Assembly (NCBI RefSeq): GCF_000002075.1
Contig: NW_004798104.1
Span: 146,209 to 199,355 of the forward strand
Direction: 5' to 3'
DNA: 53,147 nucleotides
From: Aplysia californica
Lineage: Eukaryota > Mollusca > Gastropoda > Aplysiida > Aplysiidae
Part shown: piece by piece, positions 9,846 to 22,154 of the stretch
How the letters are laid out: every line of letters begins with the position of its first letter
How positions within the stretch are numbered: the first letter of the stretch is position 1
Translations under genes and position numbers: made by a program
The notes under the pieces: generated by a model
The model's input: only the letters and a program-made list of their open reading frames with translations
Told to the model about the DNA's origin: nothing
Database searches by the model: none

Positions 9846-12800
9846 GTTTGTGAAATGTTGTTTAAAATGTCTGTCATAAATAAATTGGCATGTTGCTCTC
9901 ACAAGTCCTATTCGTGGTCTTTTTGACTTCGTGAAAAAAATGCTGCTGGATTTGAACAATTTTCTTAAAGATTATTTTAGCTTTGAAAGTCATTCATCAT
10001 ACTCTGAAGATCTGGAAATGAAATGTTTGCATTCTGGAGCATCAACTTTTAAATTGTAAATCTGTATGTCTTCATGACTTTGCTGATGAATGAAGTAAGT
10101 CCCCAATCTGTATAAAATTTTTCATCAGCCATGCCATAGCTATGGCATGATCGAAGTCTCTCTACTTTCGTCTTTATGACTTTATGGCATGTTGATGCGA
10201 TACTGGATTTTGGGCAAACTGCGGCTCATATTGCCACCAAAGTGAGCATAATTCGAGACACATTATGATGTGCACCAGAAATTTTAACTTAGGAATGTCC
10301 GTGGTGTCGCACACAAGTCAATTAAAAAACAGCGAATTTAGATTAAATTCCCCGAGGATTTCTGTGCTTCACGTGGTGGTCTTGCTCCTTTAGGCAGCTT
10401 TGCAGTACGCATTGGTAACCCATTAACACTTTCAGAGCAAAAAGTTTTGAAACATTCCTTGCTGTCTCTTTTTCGTATTTAAAAAAAATCAGGGCTGTCT
10501 GTCAAGGTGGTCCTTAACGCATGTTGAAGTCTGTACATATATACTCAGTATTCTGATTATTTTAGAAATCACAATAAACAAACATGCAAGTTTGTGCTTT
10601 ACCCCCCTCAGGTTTTCTGAAAGCTGTTCGGGCCTTGGAGTGTATCTCTATGTTCTTCGCTGTGGCTGCATGCATTGTGGGATTGTATAGCAACTTTATT
10701 CTCAAGACGAGGCTTGCAACAGATTTTTTTAACAAGAACATGGAAACTTCGGCAGTAGTGTCAGGTATGGATATTGTATCATATACAGTCGAACCTATGT
10801 AAAACGGTATAACACAGGTGGCAGTCAAAATGAAGAAAATTAATCATTCTCTTCCGAGGTGTAAACCGAGGCTGATCTCAAGCTTTAGACTGCAGCAAGG
10901 CTAACTCAAAGGGGTTTTGGTTTTCTTTTTTTTTTTAAAGGGGGAGGTAATGTAAGAACGTTTTTTTGTGTTTTGTTTTTTGGTTAGCTTTCTTTTTGTT
11001 GCTGATTTTGTACAAGGGTAAAATAAACGAAATATTATGTAAGTAAGACGATGTAGTCTGAGTGCTATGGTAAAACAAACACACGGGTTGCCACCACTCG
11101 GAGAATGAGCGACGCTTCTGTTGCAAGTTCAGGTCAACGTCCATTGTTACTTTGTTACAGATTAGGTAAACAAAACAGTGACCAGTCACTTCACACATGA
11201 TTTTTGCATGAGTTGTGGGCGGGGCTTATAGGTTATGACGGATCACGCTTCCCTCACCAGCAGGTGAAAATGTATTGTCAGGCTTACCCATTGTTCAACT
11301 TGGGTAAACATTCTTTGGAGGGACTAACAATGATAACAGGTGAATGAATTATGACGGCCCATCCACAGCATGAGGCGCCGATTCAAAATTTATGACTAAG
11401 CGCGGGCAATAAGTGACCACGCCTGAGGCAGGTCAATTTGACAGTGGGGTAATAAAAAAAAAAGGTGTCCACGACCACGTTGGACAGGTGACCGTTTTAC
11501 ACTATTAATTTTTATGAAAAAAACACAAGGGGGAATGGAAAGTGGCCGTATTATACAGGTGGCCATCACGGCAGGTTCGACAGTATTTACTATTGTGTCA
11601 AAATTTTCTGAGAAGGGATCTAAACTGCAGTTTTTGTCTGGTTACAGGAGAATAGACAAAGTGGTGTACATAAATCAAATACATTTATTTTAGATTAAAT
11701 TACTTCAATCCCACAAACTGTATGCTGATATGAGCTTTCTTTTTTTTATGCATTTACCAGCTACCATTCTTTTGTTTATCAGTGGGATAGACCTGCATGT
11801 TTGTCGACAATCGTCTGAAATCTGACAATAGCGACCCGATCGCGAGCCGGCCGATGCTATCGCTAGGCCCACCTGTATTAGGGCCTAGTCAATGTGCGAA
11901 GCGCGAGGCCTGGCCGACTGCCAGCGCCCCTTTTTCTCCCGTCGGATTTGTCAGCACTTTCGTTTTCGTGCCGACGTCAGCGTTTCCGACATAATTGTCA
12001 GAACCTGAGTAGAAATGTGAATACGAAAAAGGACGACGACCTAAATTATCTACTTTCAGTTTCGTGCTCGACCGGCCATTTTGAATTTCGTTTGTTTAAT
12101 GTTTACTGATTGTTCAGATCATGTGGATTCTTTCAAGTCCAACTCACTTGTTTTAAGATAATAGAATCTAGATCTAGATTTATATAGATCATGTATAGAT
12201 CTCAATGGAGGATTCATATTCCAATTCTATTGTGTCAAACCCTATCATAGGTTGTGCTGTAATATTAATGTTGGTAAAAAGCATTTCATCAGGTGCGGGA
12301 ATTATTTATTATTTAGAATCTAGACTCAGCTGAGTCCCTCTGTTCGGAATCGGATGCGGATTTCTAGTTCAAGGCCTATTCCTATTCCGTTGTTCTACAA
12401 GATCTAGATCTAGATTTATTTAGATTACTAGATCTATATGGAGGATTCATATATTCCAATTCTATTGTGTTATTGTATCAAACCTTACCCTATTATATAG
12501 CAATTTAGATGTAGGATGCTCCTTGTTTGTTTTGGAGTGTGGTTTTTTAATTTTTTAATTTTGGACTTGTTCTGGCCTTTTTACATGAGGCCTGTTGCAG
12601 GTTCTTTTTAATTTTTAGGGGTAGGGTTAGGGTTAGGTCTCTTCTTTATTATGTTTGTTGGGGTGGTCGCTCGTTACTCGGAAGTCCTTCCTTATGACAC
12701 CCACAAAAGCTCTTATGGGGGGGGGGGGGGTGAGAGGGGTTGCGCAAAATTTTCAGACAATCTGGTTGAGGCTCACATGCAGGTCTAGTGGGAGGAGGGT

Positions 12801-13456
12801 TACCCCACAGATTATTTTGTTTGACTAGGTGATGAGACTGTGTTATTTTTCTATAAAGGAATATGGCGCTATTAACAATTTTAAAAGCATAATCAGATGT
12901 TGTTAGGGTGATAAATCATATTTCAGTTACTTGCAAAATTATAATGAGACTTTTTTTCTCCTTTTTTTTGCTCTTTTACATGTATGCATTATCCATTGGT
13001 TGTTATAAAACTCTGTGGACTCTTTTTTATCCTTCCTTTTTCCCCTTCTGCTTCCTAGTGATCTTTGGATCGTTCGGGCTGGTTATCTTCGCCACGCAGA
13101 TCCACAGCTACCACAGTAACATGATGAACAATGTGTCATGGGGATTTATCCTGGTTTGTGTGGCCACCACCCTCCTGGGACTGGGGGCTTTCCTCATGCT
13201 CATCTCGCACAAGATCCGCCTGATCGCGCTCCAGGACCGCTTCGCCCACCGTCATTTGGAGAACTCGTTCCACACTCAGGTGGATTTCCCGGATTACGTT
13301 TCCGAGGGCTGTGACAGGCACGCGTACATTTCACCGTACGAGTACGACAGTCACATGGACTACGGTCCCCCGGCTTACGAGACTGTGGTGAACTGTATCC
13401 CTCAAGACGAAGTCGCACCTCCACCCTACGCAGAGGTTGCAAAACTGCCAGAGTGA
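9641..13456 (+). CDS. Claudin/PMP22-like four-transmembrane protein, 3 coding exons
   Basis: Joined exons 9640-9845, 10612-10764 and 13059-13456 give a 251-residue protein. All introns are GT-AG and both internal introns are phase 1. Four hydrophobic segments lie near residues 13-30, 75-97, 119-133 and 147-168. The first extracellular loop has the claudin-superfamily signature: W34, GLW at 47-49, C52 and C59. The cytoplasmic tail of about 80 residues carries two PPxY-type motifs, PPAY at 223-226 and PPPY at 240-243, which in other proteins bind WW domains such as those of Nedd4-type ligases or YAP. Claudin relatives sit in the plasma membrane and act in septate or tight junctions or as tetraspan adaptors. 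Which role applies here cannot be read from sequence. An in-frame stop at 9575 and a good acceptor just before the ATG support the start. Invertebrate claudin-like proteins diverge fast, so no orthologue is named. Confidence 0.85.
9846..10611 (+). other. Claudin-like gene intron 1
   Basis: A phase-1 intron with GT and AG ends. I see no exon, RNA gene or known repeat inside. A short repeat (gccatagctatggc) near 10133 forms a small palindrome. Confidence 0.7.
10612..10764 (+). CDS. Claudin-like gene, coding exon 2
   Basis: It follows a strong acceptor (acccccctcag) and ends at gtcag|gtatgg. The carried G plus GT completes a glycine codon, so the frame continues from exon 1. It encodes the second hydrophobic helix and a short linker with basic residues. 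Confidence 0.82.
10786..11583. mobile_element. Mariner-like MITE with TA target duplication
   Basis: The ends are CAGTCGAACC and GGTTCGACAG, a perfect 10-bp inverted repeat, flanked by TA on both sides (10784-10785, 11584-11585) as in Tc1/mariner insertions. Further inward both ends carry a related gtggcc/acaggtgg block. There is no transposase in the 798 bp. It lies in intron 2 of the claudin-like gene. Confidence 0.85.
11800..12110. other. CpG-rich island in claudin-like intron 2
   Basis: This pocket is far richer in CG dinucleotides (gatcgcgagccggccgatg, gtgccgacgtcagcg) than the AT-rich intron around it. It carries no splice-consistent frame. It may be an internal promoter or the remnant of a CpG-rich element. 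Confidence 0.4.
12160..12500. repeat. Duplicated AGATCT-rich block in claudin-like intron 2
   Basis: A segment of about 95 bp (ctagatctagattta … ggaggattcatattccaatt … tgtgtcaaaccct) appears at 12163-12250 and again at 12400-12495, separated by about 150 bp. Confidence 0.75.
12612..12705 (+). repeat. Repeat family C, 5' fragment
   Basis: aggggtagggttagggttag, then gtctcttctttatt and gtggtcgctcgttactcgga, matches the start of family C. A similar short start lies at 41594-41640. Confidence 0.65.
13059..13456 (+). CDS. Claudin-like gene, coding exon 3 and stop
   Basis: The acceptor is ttctgcttcctag at 13057-13058, preceded by a long T-rich tract. The exon encodes TM3, TM4 and the tyrosine- and proline-rich tail with both PPxY motifs, and ends in TGA at 13454-13456. 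It is clearly richer in GC than the flanking intron and UTR, as expected of constrained coding sequence. Confidence 0.85.
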
Positions 13457-16400
13457 TTCAAGCAAGTTGGAGTGATGTCAGAGACGGTGATTGTTGCTCT
13501 GCTGTGTTCAGCAGATATACCGTGTTCATATATAATATTCATATATATATATATATATGTCTGTGTCTCTCATTACTGCAGCTCTGGTTCGGACCTCACT
13601 GAAGGAAACTTCCTACCTTCACTGGCATGTGCCCATCTTATTAATTCAGACGTGATATAGGATATGTATATGTGTCACATCATGGTGGAGTGGGGCGCTC
13701 GTCAATGGTAGAGCACATGGAGCTATTGTTACATTTAAGCTCGTTAATTTGACTTGCTAATGATGAGAGAAAAAAAAGACTTGTTTACATTGAATCGAAG
13801 ATGAGATATATTTTGTCATTGAAGGAAGTTCTGGACACCTTGTGTCAGAGGTAAAAATCAGGGAGAAAAATAGCCACCAAAGTTTGATGACTTCCTAAAC
13901 TGTACTTTTCTCAGAAACTGCAAATTTACATTTTTTGTGCTGCTGTTCAATGTTTTTCAGTAAAATTCACTCAGAACTGTGTTTTTCCAGTGAACATAAT
14001 ACTTATAGATGTATTCAAGTTCCTAAAAATGTTGATTTGTTCGATTTCATTATTTGGACAAGTGCTTGATTTCACCATGATGCTACACATTTACATGTTA
14101 CTTGTGCAACGTCTAGCCTTGTGTAAAATCTCCAGATGTATGTGCCTCTATCACCATTGTTTATGCGCACCATCAAAGATTCACTCATCAACAAAGAAAA
14201 AGAAAAAACGTTAATCACTACTCTACCATTTCACAATTGAGACAGAAATGTGAAGCATTCTATAATTACAGTGACACAGGAAGTCTGCTGGTAAGAATGA
14301 GAGATCTGATTTCATGATGGGATTGTCTTTGTCTTCAAGAGATTGATGAATGATACTTTGATTTGGATTTTCCAATGTTCGGCTGTGACATATATGCTGC
14401 TCGTATCTTGTATTGAAAACACAAGTGGCTTCAAGTTTACTGTGGGGCTTTGTCCGGTTTGTGTTGAATTTTTTTGTTTTTAGAGAGAAGATGACTACAT
14501 TTTCTTACAGTTTTGTCCAGTTGCTTCAACAACAAAAAAGTCAATGTTCTGAGAAAAGTGTTACTACATGATAATATTTCTCTCAGTAGATTTTGCAACT
14601 GGCCTCTTTTTCTTTCAAGATGAGAATGAATTCAGTCTCTGACATCCTTTAAAATGTCTAATTGTTTACTTCATGGGTGTTATTCAAATAGTATGCTCAT
14701 GTATATTATATCATGCCTGGATTTTTTTCTCTCTTAAACTAGAATTAAATACATTATAGGTTTGGTTTTTTTTAACCCACATATGATGCAAAAAAGCTAT
14801 GATCAGCAAATATATTAGAATATCTTGAAGCATGCAGATCTTCTAACTCAAAAGAATGCAAATATTGTAGTTGCTGGCTTCTAACTAACGTATATATGTT
14901 CCAACATTGACTTCTTGACGTTATATCTGTGTTAATTCTTTTCAAAATGTTTTCCAAGCTTTAAAATTAATTTATTGTAAATATTTTAAGATGACATATC
15001 AGTGTTGAAGCTATTATCCATCGTAGTCAAATGGCTATTGATGGCTAAAATGAGTTGGTTTAGTCAAACTTCATGATTTTAAAAAAACATTCCCAAATTC
15101 TCTGTCCATGCTGAGACTTGAATAGCGCTCTGCCGTCCTGTGACAGAAACTATTATCAATACTAAATTTTGATGAATTCCATAGGAAGAGATTCGTAATG
15201 CAGGTTATGTTCAACAGAAGATCAACAACCAATTAGAATGTGCTGGGGGATTGAAGTGGATCCAAATGTAAGTTGTTTACAAAGTTAAGAAAAAAAAGAG
15301 TCTGCTTTTGTCACATAATGAAAACCCGTGTAGCCACCAAGTACTGAAGTTAACTCTGATGCCTTTAAAACAAATGTGAAAATGTTTTTAATAATTTTCC
15401 TTCACTTTATTCAACATTTGACTTCCTTTGACGTTTCCTGATACTTCCAAATCTCAACAATATTTTTAAAGAACAGTTGGGTGGTTTATAAGGGTTTGTA
15501 CTGTATTTTGATTTGTGAGCAAGACTAATTTTATGACTTGGCTATGGTCATTAATTTTTACGCCAAGAATTAGTTATATATGAAGACTTTCCCAACGTGT
15601 GGTTGCCAGCCTTTTTGTCTGTAATGGGTGGGTGTGTTCAAGAGTGTTTGTCTGAGGGACATAACTAAATTGCTCACGACGTTGAGACAGTATTGATGTT
15701 ATTGTTTTGTCGTTTTACGCCAGGAATGTGTAATATTGTTATTGTTTTGTGGCGAGGTGAATGTACTGCAGGAAGTAACCTTCCACCTTAATCAAGCTGA
15801 ATACAACCCATGTATGACGGTGCTCTATTGTTTTGTAGGCACTCGAGTTTGTTGTCACGGCTGATGAGATGGAGCACTCCTCGCAGTCTCCTTTCATGAC
15901 GATAATTTTGTTTTTTTGTACATAATAATTTCTCAACTGTTTTCGTAAATCATCGAATATGGTGGAATACATAGTGCGGCCAGTGTGTCGCATCTGTTTG
16001 CTGTTGTGCTTACATGGCCTGCCAGCTCTGTATGACGTCGGTGCGGCTCACAACCGTACAGACTGACGCTGGTGTGAGGGTCAGATGGACGCACTACCAA
16101 ACCGAGCCGTCTATCTCATTCAGGGAATATTGACCGATGTGGAATCCCTTTGAAATATATATTTTTGGTTTATTGTATATCTTCTATCAAATGAGAGTTC
16201 AAGGTTTTTTTGTGTTTTTTTTTTGCCCCTGTTGTTTTCCTCAAAAGATTTTTTATTATGTAAGTAATGGAAGGGGCTGTATAAGATAAGAGATACTAGA
16301 TCCTTTCATCTTACTCCTTTGTGTTGGTAGTTTTAATTTAAAAGATTTTTTTATGACTGTATCTTCCTAATTAAGCAGGCAACCCCAGGGGAAAACTTCC

Positions 16401-19262
16401 TCATCTCTAGAAGTAGGCTAGCTTTCAAACTCTCTAATAAAATTCTTTTAAAAATATTTTTTTCCAAGACAGTTGATCTCTCTCTTATTGTTCGTAACAC
16501 TAGCATTTCTTTATGGCTTTGGCTTTGTTCAGCAATTTTCTTAGTCTTGTTTTGTCTTAGGGCCGTTTTCTTTGCCCTGTGTTGTGGGTTTTTCTGCTAG
16601 CCTCACACTTATTGCAGTCAGAATTAGTTCAGTATCAACATTCATATCCTCTGATACTCAAACTGGATCAGAATCGTGTCCTCGACAGAGAAATTGTCAC
16701 CCAGACAGGTCCAGGAAATGTCACTCCCTCTCAGTTATTTAGAGCTACTCTTCTCCCTCCAAGAGCTAACATTGACAACACACTTCATTGAACATCACAG
16801 CAACTGCTGCAGACCTGCCCTTATCACTACATGGCATTGGACGGAAGGATGAGAGCCCAGTTGTTTCAGGATCAATAACAAAACAAAATTCTATAATTTT
16901 AAAATAATATTCAGAAACTTTCATAAACCACCAATTTTTAGGGAAGGAAAAATATTGGTACAGCACAGAGCGACTTATTCATATAATGTAAGATCCCTAT
17001 CAACAGTGCAGGGAACAGTTGAAAGTCTCTGTTATTCTAGGTTGCTCTAAAGACTTTACTTAGACCTCGGTTGATTTTCTAAATACTGTAGTTTATTTTT
17101 TCTTGTTAGCAAATTTTTCTGGCCCTGCTATTTTGTTTCAATTTATTATTTGTTCGTCTGATTTAAACCAAAAGTAGTCAAAGAAATGCTAGTTTTGTTT
17201 ACACCAATATATATGGTAGAAGAGGGTTTTCCTGACACGTAAAATGACAATGATAAGATGTATTTTGTACCAAGCAGGGATATTATTAATCATAATTAAT
17301 GGCCACATTTTGGTGTCGTTATGTGCACTGTATAGTACTCTATACATCCTTCTTTGTATACATGCATATATACGAAGTAATGTAAAGATAAGCACTGTAA
17401 CTTATTTCATGTCACTGGGCTCAAGATGGTTTTGGCATTATCAGATTTTTTGGTATATTTTTGTTGAAAAAGGTTTCCTTCATGGCCTTCTCCAATTAAA
17501 TTTTTTTTTTTACCTAGGCTTTACAGATACCGAGGTTTTAGTGATGCATGTGACTTTCATTATATAAACATATAAATACTGTGAAAGCCCTGAACTTGCC
17601 AAGTGACCTGATTTTTTCCCTAATTTTTCACCTTTCTAGCAAATAGTGATCACATGGTGTTCGATAATGATTTAATTCTGTTACTCCTCATATCAAAAGT
17701 CTGGAGTGTTTATTGTTTTGTTTCAAATTTTATTTTTTATCTTCTATATATAAAAATAAATTATAGAATTTGGCTTCAAAAACAAACCCAAGTTTTGCCA
17801 GCATATTGGGATGTTAAATAATTTTTCATAATCTGCTATGTAAAAGTCAAAGGATATTGAAAACAATTATGCTGAAAATTAACAAAGGTCAAGGGTGATG
17901 CATAAAAGAATTTGAATAAAATATATGCAAAATGGGCCAGAAGAAAGTATAGAAGAATGATGGTACACGCCCCAACCTTTCACGTATTGCACAGAGAAAG
18001 TAAAATAAATAAATAGCAGACAGTCAAATTTTCAGATAAATGTTTTTCAGTACATCTAGGTTTTATGTGGTAAAGCTTTTGATGCAACTTAACAATATGT
18101 ACCGTATAAATAGAAATTTTTCCATTCTGCCCCGGTAGTACAGAATAAGATATTGACTACACAGTCTTTGTTGTGGTCCATCAATGTTTGATTATGACCA
18201 TTGACCAATAAACATTGAATATCTCTGCAGAGGAGAATTTTTCATAGATAAATAGAAGGGGGAAAAAAGATTAAGATGACTTGTGGCTTTTTTCTATGAG
18301 TATGGGCTATGGCCAATGTGATCAATTCTGGCAGGGAAGATTACTTATTTCACATTTTGAGCCTTCAAAGGCTACACAATACTAAATTTATTTATGAACT
18401 TGAAAAAAACTACTTCCTTGAAATGTTGTTCTTTGTCCTTTAAAAAGGAAACAAGACCATAGCTCTCCCGTGGGAATGCGAAGACAGTGGTTTGAGCTGG
18501 TGGGCTGGAGTCTCGTTTTTAGAAGAGAGTACAGTAGCTGGTTTTGGTTTGTTTTCTCTCAGTTTTACCAAAAGTGATACATATATGGTTGTTAATTTGT
18601 TTTATTATTAAAACCAGTTCTGTGTTGTTTTTATTATTTCTGTTTAGTCAATTATAAAGTGACATTTTTATCACAAAAATTATGTGCAACAGGTCCAAAC
18701 TTCTTTCAAGTTTCAGATTTGGAGGTGTAGACCTACACTTATAAAAATGGCTGATGTGTTCTGGATTTGTTCCAAGTTATCGGGTGTCATGTTGTTTGTC
18801 AGTGTCAATTCTAAATATGATCTTGGTTCAGAAATGATGCGGACATTTGTTTGTATGACTAGATCTATATAATGACAAATTAAAAGTAAAATCTGTTCAG
18901 GCATTATTTCAGATGATTTTTAAAGTATCTTTGCATTGCTCAACTACTTTTTTTTTTCGAAAGGACATAGTTTTTTACTGAGATTTTCTTGTATTGTTTC
19001 ATTATTATCATTACTTTTAGAAATAACTCTGTGTTTAAGACATTTTTATTATCAGCTTATTATGAAACTGTGGTAAATAATGCAGGGGTTGTGTTCTTCC
19101 GTTTTTTTGTTCTCCTCTCTCTACCAAAACCTGTTTTACTTTTACTGTCTTGTTATCATGTACCATATTGTACAAAGAAAATGCCTGGTCGGTCTTTCTT
19201 TTTGTATAATATCAAGAAATGTTACTGTAATTTGTTTATGAAATAAACTTACACATTGTAGA
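13457..19262 (+). other. Putative long 3' UTR and downstream flank of the claudin-like gene
   Basis: This stretch of about 5.8 kb is AT-rich, has no long coding frame and, unlike the rest of the window, is nearly free of repeats. The exception is a MITE fragment near 13905-13990 and an AT run near 13540. AATAAA hexamers occur several times. The one at 19242-19247, followed by a GT-rich stretch and then abruptly by repeats, is a plausible final polyadenylation site. This is inference: the transcript could end earlier. Confidence 0.35.
13905..13990. mobile_element. Foldback MITE fragment in the putative 3' UTR
   Basis: cagaaactgcaaatttacat, then tttttgtgct and ttttcagtaaaattcac, matches the arm seen at 38.6 kb. 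The sequence is diverged, so the insertion is probably old. Confidence 0.5.
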
Positions 19263-19393
19263 TTTTGTGTACATCATTAACTTTTCTGATTTCTTCATGT
19301 GTATTTTTGCAGCAGGGCAGTGCCAGTACTGTACTTAATTAATAGTATTGTTTATCTGTTTACCGTAGTCATTTATGCTACAGACCGTAGACC

Positions 19394-19577
19394 GTGGGTG
19401 GTTGGCGGGTGCTCTGGTGTGGTTTGTTCCTTCTTTCCTATCAAAAATCCATCATCCTTATCTTTCCTCCTTTTTTAGTGTGTAGGTTACTCTCTTGTAG
19501 CACTTCTATTCTTCGGCACTTTTATGACCATATTGTGTTGCAAGTGCCGTAAAACTCTTACGAAGAAAAAAAAAAAG
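19394..19577 (+). mobile_element. SINE-like family B, copy 2
   Basis: A full-length copy, gtgggtggttggcgggtgct through ttactctcttgtag to gtgccgtaaaactcttac and a poly-A-like run at 19564-19575. Confidence 0.78.
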
Positions 19578-20087
19578 ACCGTAGCCCAATGGACCTGAGC
19601 ACACACACCTGAGCGTGACTACCTTCACCTTTCCGCCTCAGTGTACAGTCATGTATCTAGCAGTCGACGCACATGAGCTGAGGTAATATAGTTTCTGGGC
19701 GACAGGGCTGAACAAAGGGTTGTTTGTTTGAGTAAAGAGAAGCAAACCGACATGATAACAGTCATTTAGTGTAGGGGAAAAAAACAAGACAGGACAGACA
19801 AAGAACCGAGGGAAAAAAACAAAGTTGCGCCTTCTGATCACCAGCTGAAAGGGTTAAATATCCTATAATAAAAGACATGCTAACACTGCTCCAAGACAAA
19901 AAGTGTCTGTAGTTGGTGCAGACAGAGAGCAAGGTGTTAGGTCAGGCTTTCTACACACAGGTTGTTTGTGTTTGGGTGGTCAGTCCTGTCTCAGAACAGA
20001 CAGGATAGAGACTGCTTGTATTTGCACTATGATATTTTTGTCTTAGACTTGAAATGTTCTATTTCTTTTTAGTAAGCGTTTCGTGGC

Positions 20088-20325
20088 ACTTGTGTAACAC
20101 AAGTAGGTCATTTAAGTGCCAATGATTACAGCTATTATAAAGAGTATAGTCTATGCTTGCTGTCGAGCGGGGATATGCGTTATACAAATGCTATTATTTA
20201 TTATTTTTATTATTATTATTATAAGAGAGTAACAAACACAAAAAGGAGAGATAAGGACAATAGATGTTTGATAGGAAAAAAGGAGCAAACCACACCAGAG
20301 CACCTGCCAACTACCTGTGTCATAG
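20088..20325 (-). mobile_element. SINE-like family B, copy 3
   Basis: Reverse orientation. The distal part (ggcacttgtgtaacacaagt) and proximal part (gagagtaacaaacac … ccacaccagagcacctgcca) are separated by about 80 bp of extra AT-rich sequence. Confidence 0.7.
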
Positions 20326-20633
20326 AAAAGAGACGCGTGAGAAAAGGTTTTATATACAAGAGGGGAAGGGATTGAAAAAGGCAAATTTTTTCACTTAACC
20401 TTGGGTTTCGAATTTTCATTTGAAGAATTTTTCCATTCTTGTTCAACAGCTTCATATTTCCTATTGTGCTTTGAGATTTACATTATATTTATTACATTTT
20501 CTGTCACTGCTGTTTTGCACAGTAAGTAAAGATTTACCTTCACCAACACTACTGGTATAATGTAATGCCGGCCCAATTTGGATTAACATCCATCTTTTTC
20601 GTCAGTGGCAAAGAAAAAAAAAATGCAGAGATA

Positions 20634-20710
20634 CAGTCAAACCTGCTCTTCTTGTCTAACTCTTACCGTGACCTGTTCAAGATGGCCGCCTACACAAATG
20701 ATCAATCCCC
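20634..20710. mobile_element. Mariner-like MITE terminal fragment
   Basis: TACAGTCAAACCTGCTCTTC, then gatggccgcc, matches the terminal inverted repeat of the same family. The rest is absent. Confidence 0.5.
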
Positions 20711-20774
20711 CACCCCCTTGTTGCATTTTTCTACATCATTCTAATCTAAAGACAGAGGAAAGATGGGGACAACA

Positions 20775-21030
20775 CTTGTCCTCTGCTACTTTCAAGGGGA
20801 AACAATCAGATGGTTTGGACATGTGACACGTATGGCACCTCACCAGCCTGCCTACTACAGAAAAATATCAGGGTACAAGGCTAGAGGAAGACCAAGAAAG
20901 ACCTGGATCGAGGGTGTACATACAACATTCCACCAAGCCAGGCCATCAAACTTACTAGAGACAAAAAGCTCTTTCTCCCCTCGACGCCCTAGAGGTACAA
21001 GAGCACAGATAAAGTAAAGTAAAAAAAAGT
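20775..21030 (+). mobile_element. LINE 3'-end fragment
   Basis: The frame IRWFGHVTRMAPHQPAYY, then SGYKARGRPRKTWIEGV and a Pro/Arg-rich end, is the typical C-terminus of a LINE ORF2 after the thumb domain. It finishes with a short AAAGT-type repeat tail. Only about 250 bp remain, so the clade is left open. Confidence 0.7.
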
Positions 21031-21275
21031 GTTATAATGACACTGCCCAATGCTTCTTCTATCTATCTGTCTAAGACAACCACTTTTCTCCTCGACTGGG
21101 TGGCTGTCACGGACAATTTCACTTGTATATTTGTTACTGTGGCAAGCAACCCAAGTCCAAATTTTGAAAGTTTGAGAGTTAAAAAAATGTTTTTTGTAAC
21201 CTCCCAAAGTTCCAGTAAAGATACACCTTTCAACATCACCAAAATGCAGTCTCTGCTATAAAAAGTAGAGGAGTT

Positions 21276-21388
21276 ACAAATACAAGAGAGTAACAAACAC
21301 AAAACAGAGGGAGAGATCAAGACAAAAGATGTTAGACAAAAGGAAAGAAGGAGCAAACTACACCAGAGCACTCACCAACTACCTCCTA
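21276..21388 (-). mobile_element. SINE-like family B, copy 4 (proximal part)
   Basis: It contains caagagagtaacaaacac, gaaagaaggagcaaac and ccagagcactcaccaactac. The distal A-rich end is absent. Confidence 0.7.
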
Positions 21389-21778
21389 CAGATTCATAAC
21401 AACATTAACACTCACACAAAAAGTCAAAGAAGACAACGTAACCCTTTGAAAACAAACTGAAAACATTTTCGAACAAGCGAACAAGTTTAATCAAAGATAT
21501 TTTCAAAAATTTCCAGAAAATATAATTGCAAAATGAAATGAGCACTTCTTTTTTTTAAACATAGTACATACTCACACACACACATCTACACTCTCACACA
21601 CACACACATCCTCTCCTCCACACACATCTGAGTACATAAACGTAATCTGTATAATAGTATGCTTGCACTCATTAACAAGCTCACAGTCACATGCATACAA
21701 CATATAAATGAACAACAGTGGAACTGTAGATGCATATTGCGAAAGTTTGAAAGAATAAATTACACATGACTGGCATCT

Positions 21779-21990
21779 GCTGAGTAGCAGTTCGGCACTT
21801 CACTGTTGCAAACAGAAGATCTGAGTACAATTCCCAGTTGGTGGAACTTGTATAGAGTACCTCAATTTGTATTATAGGACACTGTAGATCCTCTTAGCAC
21901 TGCTTTATCCTGATAAGAAAGGGTAAAGTCCGCCTCCTAAATGATCTAAATTGTGTTGATGTCAGAAAAACCGTTTACATTCAAAATAAT
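21779..21990 (+). mobile_element. tRNA-derived SINE, family H, copy 2
   Basis: A tRNA-like head (gagtagcagttcggcac … gagtacaattccc) is followed by a body ending in cgcctcctaaatgatctaaa, then ttgtgttgatg. This end is shared with the other two copies. Confidence 0.68.
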
Positions 21991-22154
21991 GAGTCCCACA
22001 TGGGTCAAGGGTACTATTCCAGATTTGGTTGGTTTTGAATAGGTACAGATACTTGGTGTTCCACAGAAATGTTTAAAAAAACTTTTTTTACACTCTATAC
22101 AGTGCAGTATACCGTATGCAGTTCATTATAGGTGTTCAAACATGTCCTTTAGTT

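Noticed and set aside
12618-12645. Telomere-like ttaggg repeats (also ccctaa at 45.08 kb)
   Set aside because: Only two or three units, both inside family C repeats, so not telomeric DNA.
12908-13058. N-terminal hydrophobic extension of the 182-codon frame at 12908-13456
   Set aside because: This is the T-rich end of intron 2. The acceptor at 13057-13058 restores the frame carried from exon 2.
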